A stretch of 64,000 nucleotides of DNA from contig JAHXHN010000011.1 of assembly GCA_025656675.1 (NCBI GenBank), positions 20,506 to 84,505 of the forward strand, given 5' to 3'. The stretch is from Candidatus Thiodiazotropha sp. (ex Codakia rugifera) (lineage in GTDB: Bacteria; Pseudomonadota; Gammaproteobacteria; Chromatiales; Chromatiaceae). The position numbers were made by a program, and so were the translations under genes. Positions within the stretch are counted from its first letter, which is position 1. Each line of letters begins with the position of its first letter. Under the pieces are notes generated by a model. The model was not told the DNA's origin and searched no databases. It saw only the letters and a list, made by a program, of their open reading frames with translations. This document shows positions 62,849 to 64,000 of this stretch, in pieces.

Positions 62849-63097
62849 ATGGACATTGCCACTAAACAAAGACTTGAGCGGATTGATAACTGTCTCTATG
62901 GAATCAAGATGACAGCACGTGTACTTGAATTGGATATGTTGGAGGATTTGGAGGAATCGTTGGGTGAAAGTATCAAAGGAGGATTAATCGCAGCAATTCG
63001 CCAGCTGTCGTATTCAGCTACTAATGATATGGCGATGATATTTGATGCCAAGCATGAAGACTCCCGGACGATGAGTAATGAAACCACCACAGACTGA
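62849..63097 (+). CDS. Hypothetical small helical protein on the integrated element
   Basis: The ATG at 62849 is preceded by a near-perfect AAGGAGG (spacing 6), giving 82 residues; the ATG three bases earlier is too close to the binding site. The product is acidic and helical with no known motif. It overlaps the next small gene by 20 bases, so the genes from here to the right form one compact operon. I do not recognise it. Confidence 0.6.
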   Translation: MDIATKQRLERIDNCLYGIKMTARVLELDMLEDLEESLGESIKGGLIAAIRQLSYSATNDMAMIFDAKHEDSRTMSNETTTD

Positions 63098-63257
63098 ATC
63101 AAATCTTGTTGATATCAAACATCGGTATTACCCCGGCTCGCGTAAGTGGCGTAAAGACAAGGGACTTATGGTGCTTTCAGACTTGGCTAGGGAATATGAG
63201 TCAGTGAGATGTGCTCGTGGAGCATACAGTGTCCCCTTGCCGAGTGATTTCCAGTGA
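63078..63257 (+). CDS. Hypothetical small protein (59 aa) bridging two element genes
   Basis: A 59-codon frame opens with ATG 63078, within the end of the preceding gene, and closes with TGA 63255-63257, overlapping the GTG start of the primase-like gene by 4 bases. The product is basic (M-K-P-P-Q-T-E-S at the start; R-K-W-R-K-D-K-G in the middle). The tight overlaps on both sides are typical of true element genes. Function unknown. Confidence 0.6.
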   Translation: MKPPQTESNLVDIKHRYYPGSRKWRKDKGLMVLSDLAREYESVRCARGAYSVPLPSDFQ

Positions 63258-63733
63258 CAGCGCCCATCGATCACGTAATTAATCGTCTTGAAAAAGTGCG
63301 CTCTGTGGGTAGTGGTCGGTATCTTTCACGCTGCCCTGCTCATGAAGACAGATCACCCTCATTGAGTGTATCTGAGGGTGATGATGGGCGTGTATTGATA
63401 CGCTGCTTTGCAGGCTGTGGGGTTCCGGATATTGTTGCAGCGCTTGGTTTAGAGATGAAAGACCTATTTCACAAGGATGGATTAAGCCAGATTGAAAAGC
63501 GCCGCTATCATCAGCGCAAAACCATTGCTGAGATTGAAAAAGCCCTCTGGCATGAGCTTTTGGTATTACTGCAGTTCGTTGGCACTCGGGTATCAGACCG
63601 ACAAAATGGGTGTGATCCTCGTTATAGATTACAAAGACCAGAATTCCAGCCTATGAATGATGAACCGTGGGATCGTGAGTTGCTTGCAACGCGACGAATT
63701 CGGCGAGGTTTGGAGTTGAGATATGGCAGGTGA
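63254..63733 (+). CDS. CHC2-type zinc-finger primase-like protein
   Basis: The 159-residue protein starts with GTG 63254, overlapping the preceding stop codon. Its first 75 residues match a CHC2 primase zinc-binding domain: Y-L-S-R-C-P-A-H-E-D-R-S-P-S-L near 24-38, then V-L-I-R-C-F-A-G-C near 47-55, so Cys27, His30, Cys51 and Cys55 would bind zinc. The rest is a basic helical tail. It lacks the catalytic TOPRIM domain, so on its own it is a zinc-finger part of an element-encoded primase-helicase. It is followed, with an 11-base overlap, by a DUF3987 gene. Confidence 0.82.
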   Translation: MTAPIDHVINRLEKVRSVGSGRYLSRCPAHEDRSPSLSVSEGDDGRVLIRCFAGCGVPDIVAALGLEMKDLFHKDGLSQIEKRRYHQRKTIAEIEKALWHELLVLLQFVGTRVSDRQNGCDPRYRLQRPEFQPMNDEPWDRELLATRRIRRGLELRYGR

Positions 63734-64000
63734 AGGTAGTTCTATTCTGGATCTCTCGGATAGTGGTTGGATTGGAGCGCCTAAGCCTGGCCAGATATCC
63801 CCGGTACCAGACAGAGAGCCTTACCCTGTCGAGGCATTCCCTGCCATTGCACGAGATGCAGTAAATGAGGTACAGGCTTATATCAAAGCACCCATCCCGA
63901 TGATTGCCTGTTCAGCACTCTCCCAAATGGCCCTGGTCGCTCAGGGTCTCGCTGATGTGGCGCGTGATTCGCGATTAATCTCCCCTGGCTCACTCTTCAC
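63723..64000 (+). CDS. DUF3987 (YfjI-like) primase/helicase-type protein, N-terminus (runs off window)
   Basis: The ATG at 63723 follows GGAG and overlaps the previous gene by 11 bases. Ninety-two codons are present. The opening matches DUF3987/YfjI proteins: Y-P-V-E-A-F-P-A-I-A-R-D-A-V-N-E-V, I-A-C-S-A-L-S-Q-M-A-L-V-A-Q-G-L-A-D-V, then P-G-S-L-F. Members carry a helicase-like AAA domain further on and serve replication of satellites and integrative elements. Its pairing with the CHC2 zinc-finger protein suggests a split primase-helicase. Confidence 0.8.
   Translation, partial: MAGEGSSILDLSDSGWIGAPKPGQISPVPDREPYPVEAFPAIARDAVNEVQAYIKAPIPMIACSALSQMALVAQGLADVARDSRLISPGSLF

Noticed and set aside
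1..64000. CRISPR arrays, rRNA genes or complete transposase genes.
   Set aside because: No regularly spaced direct repeats, rRNA-like sequence or transposase frame was seen; the only recombinase is the integrase near the right edge.

Overview
The window reads as chromosomal DNA of a motile, respiring gammaproteobacterium. The greB, arfB, yaeQ, srkA, tpm, cheV and motY homologues, the VC_2705/DUF4212-type symporter and the ydbH/ydbL pair are all gammaproteobacterial in flavour. The density of c-di-GMP, two-component and haem/hemerythrin sensors suits a sulfur-oxidiser-like Chromatiales lineage (free-living or symbiotic). That placement is inference; no rRNA or marker tree is available here.

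Layout. 1-8 kb: a periplasmic solute-binding protein followed by a truncated membrane protein, a chemoreceptor with a clear FliA-type promoter, a PstS-like binding protein, a TSUP permease, a single-domain cNMP-binding protein and a TudS-DUF1722 protein, separated by long AT-rich intergenic stretches. 8-17 kb: a 1481-residue multi-PAS/GAF/GGDEF/EAL protein, two small membrane proteins, and a YdbH-like giant periplasmic protein with a YnbE/YdbL-like lipoprotein. 17-25 kb: an RpfC-like hybrid kinase, a MITE-like repeat, a sigma-54-type response regulator with a CXXCH-bearing histidine kinase, and a PQQ-type sugar dehydrogenase. 25-35 kb: housekeeping genes (arfB, citrate synthase, yaeQ, tpm, srkA, greB), a subtilisin-like lipoprotein translationally coupled to a PrcB-like lipoprotein, a GNAT enzyme abutting a second repeat copy, and hemerythrin. 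35-50 kb: an acetate block (acs, exonuclease, cNMP-CBS-DUF294 protein, sodium:solute symporter with its DUF4212 subunit) and its probable regulators: an SSS-domain histidine kinase with a small two-TM partner and an activator lacking the GAFTGA loop. 50-60 kb: cheV, a K+ channel/hemerythrin operon, motY with a FliA-type promoter, an acyltransferase/lipase pair and a haem-type GGDEF-EAL protein, again preceded by a FliA-like promoter. 60.28 kb to the end: the left edge of an integrated element, starting with a tRNA 3' fragment and a tyrosine integrase, then an AlpA-like regulator and a primase-type replication module that runs off the window.

The main themes are redox/oxygen sensing (two CXXCH sensors, two hemerythrins), c-di-GMP turnover and perception (two apparently active hybrid enzymes and one catalytically dead, I-site-bearing response regulator), flagellar control (three FliA-like promoters), and acetate assimilation with a transporter-like sensor. 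The least familiar pieces are the protease/PrcB-like pair, the GAFTGA-less regulator system, the FliA-linked haem/c-di-GMP protein and the new element at the right edge.
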